From Bacteroidota bacterium (GTDB taxonomy: Bacteria; Bacteroidota; Bacteroidia; Bacteroidales; PUMT01): a DNA stretch of 64,000 bases. A model generated the notes under the pieces. That model worked only from the letters and a program-made list of their open reading frames with translations. It searched no databases and was not told the DNA's origin. Of the stretch, positions 17,187-26,675 are shown piece after piece (position 1 is the first letter of the stretch; each line of letters starts with the position of its first letter). The DNA lies in the NCBI GenBank assembly GCA_003554865.1, contig PWHJ01000088.1, positions 26,341 through 90,340 on the forward strand, read 5' to 3'. Made by a program: the position numbers and the translations under genes.

Positions 17187-19466
17187 ATGATTGCAAAAAT
17201 TTTAAAATGGCATTACCCGGTACTTCTTACCTTTTTGGTGGGGGTATTGGCATGGGCCGGTTTTGTGGCTGACAAGGCTTATTTTAGAGATGATATATAC
17301 GGTTTTTCAGAGGCAATTGCCGGTAATACAGCTAATCCTGTCTTCTGGATCCTTTCGGCAGCTCCCGTGGTGTTTTCCTTAGCTGTATACAGGTATAACA
17401 AAAGCCTAATGTCCGAATTGAAAACAAATAAGCGCAAGCTTAAGCTTTCAAACAGGAACTCCCGAAAATTGCTCGAATTTGTTCAGGGGCTCATCTCAGG
17501 CAAACAGGACTTGCAACTCGATACCGGCGATCAGTCTGATGAGCTTGCAAATTCGCTTGTAAAATTGCAGGAGCACCTTGTAAAGAGACAGAAGGAGGAT
17601 GAGCAAAGAAGGAAAGAGGATGAGCAGAGAAGATGGACAGCCGAGGGACTCGCAAAATTCGGTGATATTTTACGAGTTAATTACGATAACATTGAGGAAC
17701 TCTCATATCAGATCATCAGCAATCTTGTTAAGTATACAAACAGCAACCAGGGAGCTGTTTATATCCTTCATAGTGAAACGCAAGAGGATAAATATTTTGA
17801 AATGACCGCCTGCTATGCCTATGAAAGGAGAAAATATGCCGATAAAAGGATCGAGTATGGCGAAGGACTTGTAGGTGCCTGCGCTCTTGAAATGGAGAAG
17901 ATCTATATGACTGAAGTGCCGGATGATTATCTTAATATTACCTCGGGACTTGGAACTGCCAATCCCCGGTGTATTTTGCTTATTCCCCTGAATATAAATG
18001 AAACAAATCACGGAGTAATTGAGATCGCCTCATTTTATGAACTTGAGAAATATAAAGTGGAGTTTATAGAAAAAGTTGCTGAAAGTGTGGCTTCAACTAT
18101 TGCTACGGTAAAGATAAACATCAGGACTTCTGAGTTACTCAGGGAATCGCAGGAGCAGGCCAAGGCACTTGCCGAAAAGGAGGAACAGATGAGACAAAGT
18201 ATGGAGGAGCTGCAGGCCACACAGGAAGAAGCTGCAAGGTACAGTGAGCAGTTTGTGAGTTTTACCAACTCTGTAAACCAAACTCTTGTCAGGGCTGAAT
18301 ATGATACAAGGGGAGTTCTTCTCTATGCAAATGCGAAATTCCTCAACAAACTGGCATACTCGGGGAAAGAGGAGGTTGAAGGGCAGCATATTTCAATATT
18401 TATAAATGAGAAGGACAGGGAATGGTTTGAACCTATATGGGATAATCTGGTCAAGGGTGGAAGGCATTTTGAGGGTTATATGAAACATGTTACCAAAACA
18501 GGCCAGGATCTGTGGACAATGGCTACATATACCTGTGTAAGGAATAATAATGGTGAAATTGAAAAAATCCTTTGCCTTGCCATTGACACTACTGAACAGA
18601 AAAAGCAAAGTCTTGACTATGAGGGACAGTTGGCGGCCCTTGATTTATCAAACCTGAAGGCAGAATATTCAATAGACGGGGAGTTGATAACTGCCAATGA
18701 GAAGTTTATGGATGCTATGCAGTATTCAGAAGATGACCTTGCCGGCAAGATGGTTTTTGATATATTTCATAAAGATGAGCGTGAGGAGTTTCAACAGGTC
18801 TGGGAAGATGTAATGAAAGGTAAGCCTTTTGAAGGACAGATTAAAGCTGTCACCCAGCGTGGTGAGGAGTGCTGGCTTCGCGGTACCCTGTCAGCAGTAA
18901 GGGATATGTACGGTGATATTGCCAAAATAATACTTATTGCAACAGAGATTACCAAGGAGAAGAAAATGGAAATGGAAACGATAAGGCAGACTGAGCTGCT
19001 TAAGGAGCAGGAGGAGAAACTAAAGAATTCAAGGGTTGAATTGAGAGCTAAACTTAAGGAAACAAAAGAGGAGATGAAGCAGCAATTCAGGGAAACTGAA
19101 AGGATAAAACTCAGGAATGAACGAACTCTTGAGGGTGCCCTGGATGCAATTGTAACAATAAATCAGGCGGGATTGATTCAGTTCTTCAACAAGGCGGCTG
19201 AAGAGTTATGGAACTACAAAAGGGAAGATATCCTCGGTGAGTCGGTTTCAATCTTGTTTTCCCGCGAGCAGGCCGAAGAAGATGAATTTATAAAGGCATA
19301 TGTTGCCCCCGGGGCAAAGAAGATAATAGGTGAGAGGAAAGAGGTAAATATTACCGACAGTAATGGTAAGGTAAAGCCTGTATTATTCCTGCTTTCAGAG
19401 GCGAAAGTGGATAATGAGCATACATATACTGCATTTGTTCAGAATATAGAGGTTGAATTATTTTAA
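17187..19466 (+). CDS. Membrane-anchored GAF/PAS sensor without output domain
   Basis: A 759-residue protein. Two N-terminal transmembrane helices (~11-28 and ~51-68) are followed by a charged coiled coil with the repeat QRRKEDEQRR. A GAF domain covers ~150-310 (YGEGLVGACALEMEKIYMTE). Three PAS-type domains cover ~355-475, ~485-595 and ~645-755, separated by coiled coil. There is no HisKA, HATPase, GGDEF, EAL or MCP signalling domain, so any output must come from protein contact. It ends EVELF, again an NWETF-like tail. It starts 25 bp after cheB and closes the chemotaxis cluster. Confidence 0.85.
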   Translation: MIAKILKWHYPVLLTFLVGVLAWAGFVADKAYFRDDIYGFSEAIAGNTANPVFWILSAAPVVFSLAVYRYNKSLMSELKTNKRKLKLSNRNSRKLLEFVQGLISGKQDLQLDTGDQSDELANSLVKLQEHLVKRQKEDEQRRKEDEQRRWTAEGLAKFGDILRVNYDNIEELSYQIISNLVKYTNSNQGAVYILHSETQEDKYFEMTACYAYERRKYADKRIEYGEGLVGACALEMEKIYMTEVPDDYLNITSGLGTANPRCILLIPLNINETNHGVIEIASFYELEKYKVEFIEKVAESVASTIATVKINIRTSELLRESQEQAKALAEKEEQMRQSMEELQATQEEAARYSEQFVSFTNSVNQTLVRAEYDTRGVLLYANAKFLNKLAYSGKEEVEGQHISIFINEKDREWFEPIWDNLVKGGRHFEGYMKHVTKTGQDLWTMATYTCVRNNNGEIEKILCLAIDTTEQKKQSLDYEGQLAALDLSNLKAEYSIDGELITANEKFMDAMQYSEDDLAGKMVFDIFHKDEREEFQQVWEDVMKGKPFEGQIKAVTQRGEECWLRGTLSAVRDMYGDIAKIILIATEITKEKKMEMETIRQTELLKEQEEKLKNSRVELRAKLKETKEEMKQQFRETERIKLRNERTLEGALDAIVTINQAGLIQFFNKAAEELWNYKREDILGESVSILFSREQAEEDEFIKAYVAPGAKKIIGERKEVNITDSNGKVKPVLFLLSEAKVDNEHTYTAFVQNIEVELF

Positions 19467-19614
19467 GATTGCAGGGCATTTAAATTCGCTCTCTGCAGGT
19501 TATTAGCGTAACTTAATTTTTGTAAATGCGTAAGATTTTTTACGGTTCACTTCGGTGGATGTATCGAAAAAACAGGTATTCAATGGGAAGTTTTTTAATT
19601 AATTACAACGTGAT

Positions 19615-22600
19615 ATGAATAAGCGATTATTTTTTATAATAATGCTTTCGTTTCTGGTGTCTGCTCCTTTATACGGTCAGTTTCAGCCATCTGTAACACC
19701 AGAGCCTGTAACCTGTTTCGGCGACACTGACGGAGTGATCCATGCTCAGGTTACCGGGGGCATTGCTCCTTATCGCTTCATATTATATGATGACATGTTT
19801 AATGAGCTGGACAGGTATGAGGGAGACAACTCTTCACACTCCTTTTATGAACTTGCCCCCGGCACCTATTATGTTATAATACGTGATGATGATAACAGTG
19901 AGCTTTTGTATGCAGTTGTTGGAGAGCCTGATGAATTGATAGTCGATGTTTTGCCTGAACCGGCAGATATTTGTCCGGATACTGACAGGCAGTTGCACGG
20001 GCAATATTCCGGAGGTAACGGTGAACCTTATACTCATTTGTGGACTGGTAGCGGGGCGGAGTATCTTGATGATAATACAATTGAGGCACCGGTATTTAAT
20101 TCCGGTGATATAGGGGTGCATGATCTTGTCTACCGTGTGGAAGACCATAGGGGGTGCTTTAAAGAAGAGAGTGTCAGCATTGAGGTTTTTGAAGATATAA
20201 CTGCAGGATTTACACATGAAGATGTCACCTGTTTTAACGGTGACAACGGATCTGTTACCATTATTAACGAAGAAGGGGGGTCTGGCAGTTACGAGTATAT
20301 GGTGGAGGACAGTGACTGGCAGGAAACACCTGTTTTCGAAGGCCTGACTGCCGGAGAATACGATATATGGATAAGGGATGCTTTGAATCCTGATGAATGT
20401 ACTGTGCTTGTGGGCACAGCTGAGATCAGCCAGCCTGACCTTCTAACTGCAGATATTTCTCATACTGATGTAACATGCTATGGCGGTACCAACGGAGCTG
20501 TCTCGGTTGAATCCCCTGATGGAGGTTCCGGTTCTTACCAGTACCGTGTCAGTGGTTTTGACTGGCAGGAGGAGGGTTTGTTCGAGGGGCTAACTGCGGG
20601 TGATTATGTAGTAGAGATCCGTGATGCCGGAGATACCGGTTGTGTTATTGAGCTTGACGGCTCATATACTGTTAGTGAGCCCGATCCTCTCACTGCAGAT
20701 ATTTCCCATACAAATGTAACATGTTATGGCGGTTCAGACGGGACTATCTCGGTTGAATCTCCTGATGGAGGTTCCGGTTCTTACCAGTACCGTGTAAGCG
20801 GTTTTGACTGGCAGGAGGAGGGTTTGTTTGAAGGTCTGATTGCGGGTGATTATGTAGTAGAGATCTGTGATGCCGGAGATACCGGTTGTGTTGTTGAGCT
20901 TGACGGGTCTTATGAAGTTCAGGAACCCTCTGAGCTGGCCGGAAGTATAGAGCATGAGGATGTAACTTTATGTCATGGTTACTCTAACGGATGGATAGAA
21001 ATAAGCTCCTCGGGAGGTTGGGCCGAAAATACAGGGGAGTACGAGTATTCAATAGACGGTGGGGAAAGTTGGTCGGCCGATAACCGTTTTGAGGACCTTC
21101 CTTCGGGATATTATAATGTGAAGGTAAGAGATGCCGGCTATACCGGTTGTTCACTGGTTATTGACGATAATTACTTTATAGACCAGCCTGAAGAGATCAC
21201 AGCCGATGTATACTGGGAGCCGGTTAGCTGTCACGGAGGTGATGACGGCCTCATACGGTTTGATAACACTGAAGGCGGTTCGGGTATGTATTATTATACT
21301 GTAATAGGTTATGAAACCTATGAGCAATCGAACAACGTTTTTGACAACCTGCCTGCCGGAACTTATGATTTGCGGATAAGCGACCTTATTGATGAAGACT
21401 GTATTGTTATAATCGACCAGTTTTTCGAGCTGCCTGAAGCTGACGAGTTGAATGCTTCTGTATCGAAGAGCGATGTTACCGGTTGCCACGGGAATGATAA
21501 CGGAGAAATAGTTGTTGACCAAATTGAGGGTGGTTCCGGTAATTACCAGTATTCAGCAGATGATGGTGCTTCATGGCAGGAGGATAATAATTTTACCAAC
21601 CTTACAGCCGGGGAATACCCTGTCTGGATAAGGGATGCTGATGTTCCCGGGTGTACCAAATTCCTTGAAAATGTTGAAATAACAGAACCGGAAGAGCTTC
21701 AGGCCGGATTTGAAGTGAATGATGTGAGCTGTTTCGGGGGCTCTGACGCGAGTATATTAATTACCGATCCTCAGGGCGGTTCGGGGAGTTATGAGTTCTC
21801 CGCAGACGGGTCTACATGGCAGGAAGAACAGGAGATCACTTCTCTTGAGGAAGGAGAATATACTGTATTAATGAGAGACATGAATTTCCCGGTTTGTGAA
21901 ATAGTGCTGGGTTCTGCAACTATTGACCAACCTGAGGAGATATCGGTTGACATCCCTGAAGTTTCCGGAAATAATTGCCACGGATCAAATGACGGTATTA
22001 TCGAAGCAATTGCCAGCGGTGGCACACCCGGTTATATTTACTCTCTTTATGAAGGCGGGGAGCTAATAGCCACTTCTGAGCCGGAGCATCCTGAGCCTGC
22101 TGTTTTTGAAGATCTTTACGCGGCCGACAATTACCGGATAGTTGTAACCGACAGCAGGGGGTGTGATCCGGCAGAGGTTTCAGGAATTGTTGTTGCTGAG
22201 CCTGATGAATTGGTGATATCCTCTGTTGATGTTGAACATATTGATTGTTACGGCTCCGAGACAGGAAAAATTACAATCAGCGCATCAGGTGGAACAGGTA
22301 ATATAAAGTATTCTGTTAACGGAGTTGATTTTTACGATAACGGCGGGGTGTTTGAAAATCTACCGGCCGGTGTTTATGATATTAAAGTTAAGGATGAGAA
22401 TGATTGTATAACTGAGCATGGTAATGTCGAGGTAACTCAGCCCGGCAGGCTGTCAGCAGATATAACGGTGTCTGATATTACGTGTCACGGAGCTGAAAAC
22501 GGGCGTATAGAGATATCCAATACCGGCGGTGGCAGCACGCCCGGAAACTATGAATATTCTATTGACGGGTCAAACTGGATCGATGACCCGCTTTTTGAAA

Positions 22601-25600
22601 ACCTCACTTTCGGAACATACAATGTATTTATTCGTGATGCAGATGTTCCCGGTTGTTTTGTAGAGCTTGATGAGAGTCCGGTTGAGGTTGCCGAGCCGGA
22701 AGTACTGGAAATGGAAGTCAATGTAACTCATGTTGATTGCCATGGAAATAGCTCAGGAATGATCGAGATTTTTGCCGAAGGGGGTAATGAAAATTATGAA
22801 TACAGGCTTGATGGGGGTGAATGGCAGGAAACGCCGGTTTTTGAGGATCTTCCCTCCGGGGAGTACCTGGTGGAAACCCGTGACAAGATGGATTGCTCGG
22901 TGAGTGAAATGGTTGAAATAACAGAACCGGATGATTTAAATATTTTTAATATCGGAGTTAACAATGAATCCTGCTTTGAGGCAGAAGACGGAAGAGTGAC
23001 AATTACTCCGGAAGGAGGTACTCCTGCTTATTTATATTCTATTGATGGAGGTGAAACATTTCAGGAAGATAGTGTGTTTACCGATCTGGCTCCCGGTTTT
23101 TATGATGTCAGAGTAATGGATTATAAAGGTTGCGTGGTGGATGCCGATATTCCGGCACGAATAAGGGCTGCAAATGAAATAGTATTTGACAAAATAGATG
23201 TTGACCATATTTCGTGTTATGGCGCCGGCGACGGGGAGTTGGATGTTGAAGCATCGGGAGGTGAACCATCCCTGCAATATAGTATTGATAATGAAAGCTG
23301 GCAGGATAACGGGAATTTTTCAGACCTCGACGGTGATATTTATACTTTATGGGTTAGAGATATTCGTGACTGTACTGTTAGCGAAGAATTGCAGGTTGAT
23401 GAACCCGACTCTGTGACCATTGACATTGCAGTTGATGACATTGACTGTTTCGGTGCCGGCAACGGTGTTGTTTATGCTTCCGCTGAAGGTGGATCAGGCG
23501 ATTATACCTATTCTTTGTTCGAGGCAGAAACAGATATGGTTGCAGCTCCAGAGCAGATATCTTCCGGTGAGGTGGAGTTTGGCGAACTTGAGCCCGGAGA
23601 TTACTATGTCATTGCAGTCGATGAGAACGGTTGTGCTTCTGGTGAATCTGCTATAGTAACTGTAGGTGAACCCGAGGAACTGATCATTTCCCTGCTTGAA
23701 GCTGAAGATATCTCATGTTACGGGGCAGATGACGGTACAATAACAATAACGGCTGAAGGTGGAACAGGGGAGTTAATATATTCTGCCGACGGGGGTGAAA
23801 GTTTTAACAGTAACGGCGGAGAATTTACCGGCCTGCCTGCCGGAACCTATAATATTGTAGTAACAGATGAAAAGGGTTGCGAAAAAGAGTACCCTGACCC
23901 TGTTGAAATAATTGAGCCCGCGGAAATTGAGCTCATATCTTCAGATATTTCGCCCGCCGAATGCCATGGTTCCCAGACCGGCTCAATAAGGGTTACTGCC
24001 GACGGTGGTACCGGAGAGCTGGAGTATTCACTTGATAATGACAGCTACCAGGTGGACGGTGATTTTGAAAATATAAGTGGTGGTGATTATACTTTATATG
24101 TTAGGGATGAAAATGAATGCATAAAACTGTTTGATCTTTCTGTTCCCCAGCCCGATGAACTTGTCCTCTCGAGCGAGGTTCTGAATACCGAATGTGGCGG
24201 AATTGAGTCGGATCCCAAGATAAGGGCAAGTGCCACTGGCGGAACCGCTCCCTATGTGATAACCCTTTATCTTGAAGGTGATCAGCAGGCTTCTTTTGAA
24301 AATATAGATGAAGATGAGACTGTATATTTTGAAGCGCTCAGTGAGGAGGAAACCGGCTACGAGGTTGTTGTGCATGATGATGCCGGTTGTCCGCCGGTAA
24401 GCAGTGGAATGCTTAGCACCGAAATACCGGATCAGCTTGAGGCCGGATTACTTTCAGTATTGCATCTGGAATGCCACGGGGTAAATGAAGGTGGATTAGA
24501 AGCATCGATAACCGGCGGCACAACTCCCTATTATGTTCAACTCTATATGGATGGGGTTCCTGCCGGAGATCCGGTGGAATCAGACGGAACTGTTATTTTT
24601 GAAGAACTTGCTGCCGGCACTTACAGTATATCGGTAACAGATGTTAATGGCTGCGGGCCTTTCGAAATTCAAGATATTGAGGTCGACGAACCTGACCAGC
24701 TGCTGTTTGGTGATTTCAACCTTGATCACAACACATGTATCGGTGACAGTGCAGGAATAATTGAAACAGAAGCCTTTGGCGGGACGCAATCCTATGTATT
24801 CACCCTCCTGGATAATGAAAATGAGCCGGTTGAGGGGTATGAGCCGCTTGTAAGTGACAGGGGCGCTGTTTTTGAAGATCTTCCCGCCGGGACATACAGG
24901 ATAAGACTTACAGATGAAAATTCATGCGGGCCGGTTATTTCATCCGACAAAGAGATTGAGGATCCTGAACCTCTTGATGTGCAGGTTGATAAAACTGATA
25001 TTTTGTGTTACGGACAGGAAAATGGCTCTATTACCATGCTGGTTGAGGAAGGAGGCGGTACACTGGAATATTCGATCGACGGAGGCTTTACATTCCATGA
25101 CAATGAGGGTGTATTTGAGAACCTTGGTCAGGGTTCTTACGAAATAGTAGTGCTTGATTCAGACGGCTGTACCCAAAAAGCCGGCACCTTTGAAATTACA
25201 GAGCCGCAACAGCTTGATTTTGTCAATGTTGAAACTGAGGATATTATTACCGGTTCGGGAGATGATAACGGTGTAGTTACAGTTGAAGTAGCCGGCGGGG
25301 TTGAGCCATACACATACAGCATTGATGATGGCACCACCTGGCAGGATGAAAATGTGTTTGACACTTTGTCTGCCGGAGAACACAATATTATTGTGAGAGA
25401 TGACAATGAATGTACCGGGGAAACAACGGCAGAGATCCGGGAGGTGACAGGAATAGATGCTTCTGTGTCAGCTTCTGATCCGACCTGCAACGGTTATAAC
25501 AACGGTGCTATTAATGTTGAAGGAGAGCTTGGTACGGAGCCTTATGAGTACTCAATTGACGGCGGCATCGAGTTCAGTTCCTCGGGTAATTTCGATGAAC

Positions 25601-26673
25601 TTAAGGCGGGCACATATATGGTTGTGGTAAAAGATGATGAAGGGCTTGAATATCACGAAAGTGTCACACTGAATGATCCGGCTTCTATTGAGGCAGCTGC
25701 TGTTATAAATAATGCTTCGTGCAGCAACTTCAGTCTGGATGGCGATGATGGCGGAATTGAGCTGGAAGTTACAGGCGGATCGGGCGGGTACTCATATCTT
25801 TGGTCAAACGATGAAGTTACAAGAGATCTGAAAGATATACCTGCCGGAGATTACAGTGTTGTTATTACAGATGAAAACGAGTGTGAGGAATCATTCAGCT
25901 TTACAGTTGACTATGATAATCTGTTAGAGGCTACCCTGCCTGAGGTGATTACGATTTGTTCAGGAGAAGATGTGCAGCTTGAGCCCTCGGTTAATTCATC
26001 ATCTTCCCCGGAAATATATTCATGGCTTGCATCGGATGGCCCTGACCCCGATTCGGTAATGTCGCCGGTTGTTGCTCCTTCAGCTCCAACAAATTATTCT
26101 TTTAGGGTTGCAGATTCCAACAGGTGCTATGATGATACTGAGGTGTATGTTGATATGCATCCCCTGCAGGGTTTATCTATAGGTAATGATACGGTGGTTT
26201 ACGAGGGCAGTACTATTACGCTTGAGGCTTCAGGCGGGGAGTTTGTTGATTATAAATGGAAACCCTCAGCCGGACTTTCTGAAATCGAAGGGCATGTAGC
26301 AACAGCTATTGTGAACGAAGAAATAAGGTATTACCTGTTTGCAGAAACTGCGGAAGGATGCATTGAATCTGATTCAATACTGATTGGTGTGGCATCACCG
26401 ATTGAGCCTGTTTCTGGTTTTGCACCAAACGGTGACGGAAGGAACGACTATTTTGAAATACTCAATGCACAGGATTACCCTGATATTGTTGTAGAGGTTT
26501 ACAATCGTGCCGGACAGAGGGTATTCTATTCGGAAGGTTACAGTGATGATAAAAGATGGGATGGAACCTATAATGGCAGGGATTTGCCTATGGGAACCTA
26601 TTATTATGTTATAACGCTTAATGATAAGTTTGGTACCAGACCGGTTACCGGACCGGTTACAATAGTGAGATAG
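19615..26673 (+). CDS. Giant SprB-repeat surface adhesin with type IX sorting domain
   Basis: A 2352-residue exported protein. It has a signal peptide (residues ~1-22) and about 24 SprB-type repeats of roughly 80-100 residues, each opening near VTCYGGSDG and continuing GGSGSYQYS. One PKD/Ig-like unit follows repeat 1, and two Ig-like units come near the end. The last ~90 residues are a type B (CHU_C, gliding-associated) C-terminal domain (GFAPNGDGRNDYFEI, WDGTYNGRDLPMGTYYY). Such proteins leave the cell through the T9SS; SprB itself is the mobile adhesin of Flavobacterium gliding. The PorP/SprF partner begins 2 bp after the stop. It lies 148 bp after the chemotaxis cluster on the same strand. 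Composition is strongly acidic. Confidence 0.93.
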   Translation: MNKRLFFIIMLSFLVSAPLYGQFQPSVTPEPVTCFGDTDGVIHAQVTGGIAPYRFILYDDMFNELDRYEGDNSSHSFYELAPGTYYVIIRDDDNSELLYAVVGEPDELIVDVLPEPADICPDTDRQLHGQYSGGNGEPYTHLWTGSGAEYLDDNTIEAPVFNSGDIGVHDLVYRVEDHRGCFKEESVSIEVFEDITAGFTHEDVTCFNGDNGSVTIINEEGGSGSYEYMVEDSDWQETPVFEGLTAGEYDIWIRDALNPDECTVLVGTAEISQPDLLTADISHTDVTCYGGTNGAVSVESPDGGSGSYQYRVSGFDWQEEGLFEGLTAGDYVVEIRDAGDTGCVIELDGSYTVSEPDPLTADISHTNVTCYGGSDGTISVESPDGGSGSYQYRVSGFDWQEEGLFEGLIAGDYVVEICDAGDTGCVVELDGSYEVQEPSELAGSIEHEDVTLCHGYSNGWIEISSSGGWAENTGEYEYSIDGGESWSADNRFEDLPSGYYNVKVRDAGYTGCSLVIDDNYFIDQPEEITADVYWEPVSCHGGDDGLIRFDNTEGGSGMYYYTVIGYETYEQSNNVFDNLPAGTYDLRISDLIDEDCIVIIDQFFELPEADELNASVSKSDVTGCHGNDNGEIVVDQIEGGSGNYQYSADDGASWQEDNNFTNLTAGEYPVWIRDADVPGCTKFLENVEITEPEELQAGFEVNDVSCFGGSDASILITDPQGGSGSYEFSADGSTWQEEQEITSLEEGEYTVLMRDMNFPVCEIVLGSATIDQPEEISVDIPEVSGNNCHGSNDGIIEAIASGGTPGYIYSLYEGGELIATSEPEHPEPAVFEDLYAADNYRIVVTDSRGCDPAEVSGIVVAEPDELVISSVDVEHIDCYGSETGKITISASGGTGNIKYSVNGVDFYDNGGVFENLPAGVYDIKVKDENDCITEHGNVEVTQPGRLSADITVSDITCHGAENGRIEISNTGGGSTPGNYEYSIDGSNWIDDPLFENLTFGTYNVFIRDADVPGCFVELDESPVEVAEPEVLEMEVNVTHVDCHGNSSGMIEIFAEGGNENYEYRLDGGEWQETPVFEDLPSGEYLVETRDKMDCSVSEMVEITEPDDLNIFNIGVNNESCFEAEDGRVTITPEGGTPAYLYSIDGGETFQEDSVFTDLAPGFYDVRVMDYKGCVVDADIPARIRAANEIVFDKIDVDHISCYGAGDGELDVEASGGEPSLQYSIDNESWQDNGNFSDLDGDIYTLWVRDIRDCTVSEELQVDEPDSVTIDIAVDDIDCFGAGNGVVYASAEGGSGDYTYSLFEAETDMVAAPEQISSGEVEFGELEPGDYYVIAVDENGCASGESAIVTVGEPEELIISLLEAEDISCYGADDGTITITAEGGTGELIYSADGGESFNSNGGEFTGLPAGTYNIVVTDEKGCEKEYPDPVEIIEPAEIELISSDISPAECHGSQTGSIRVTADGGTGELEYSLDNDSYQVDGDFENISGGDYTLYVRDENECIKLFDLSVPQPDELVLSSEVLNTECGGIESDPKIRASATGGTAPYVITLYLEGDQQASFENIDEDETVYFEALSEEETGYEVVVHDDAGCPPVSSGMLSTEIPDQLEAGLLSVLHLECHGVNEGGLEASITGGTTPYYVQLYMDGVPAGDPVESDGTVIFEELAAGTYSISVTDVNGCGPFEIQDIEVDEPDQLLFGDFNLDHNTCIGDSAGIIETEAFGGTQSYVFTLLDNENEPVEGYEPLVSDRGAVFEDLPAGTYRIRLTDENSCGPVISSDKEIEDPEPLDVQVDKTDILCYGQENGSITMLVEEGGGTLEYSIDGGFTFHDNEGVFENLGQGSYEIVVLDSDGCTQKAGTFEITEPQQLDFVNVETEDIITGSGDDNGVVTVEVAGGVEPYTYSIDDGTTWQDENVFDTLSAGEHNIIVRDDNECTGETTAEIREVTGIDASVSASDPTCNGYNNGAINVEGELGTEPYEYSIDGGIEFSSSGNFDELKAGTYMVVVKDDEGLEYHESVTLNDPASIEAAAVINNASCSNFSLDGDDGGIELEVTGGSGGYSYLWSNDEVTRDLKDIPAGDYSVVITDENECEESFSFTVDYDNLLEATLPEVITICSGEDVQLEPSVNSSSSPEIYSWLASDGPDPDSVMSPVVAPSAPTNYSFRVADSNRCYDDTEVYVDMHPLQGLSIGNDTVVYEGSTITLEASGGEFVDYKWKPSAGLSEIEGHVATAIVNEEIRYYLFAETAEGCIESDSILIGVASPIEPVSGFAPNGDGRNDYFEILNAQDYPDIVVEVYNRAGQRVFYSEGYSDDKRWDGTYNGRDLPMGTYYYVITLNDKFGTRPVTGPVTIVR
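20446..20937 (+). repeat. Recent 246-bp tandem duplication within the SprB-repeat gene
   Basis: Two neighbouring repeats (from 20446 and from 20692) are nearly identical in DNA over 82 codons, while the other repeats of the gene have diverged widely. The few differences include a CGT to TGT change that turns EIRDAG into EICDAG. This indicates recent expansion by unequal crossing-over or slippage. Confidence 0.85.
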
Positions 26674-26675
26674 CC

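Noticed and set aside
20446..26000. Regularly repeated DNA that might suggest a CRISPR or satellite array
   Set aside because: The repeats are in frame, diverged and encode SprB protein units of 80-100 residues; there are no short identical direct repeats with unique spacers.
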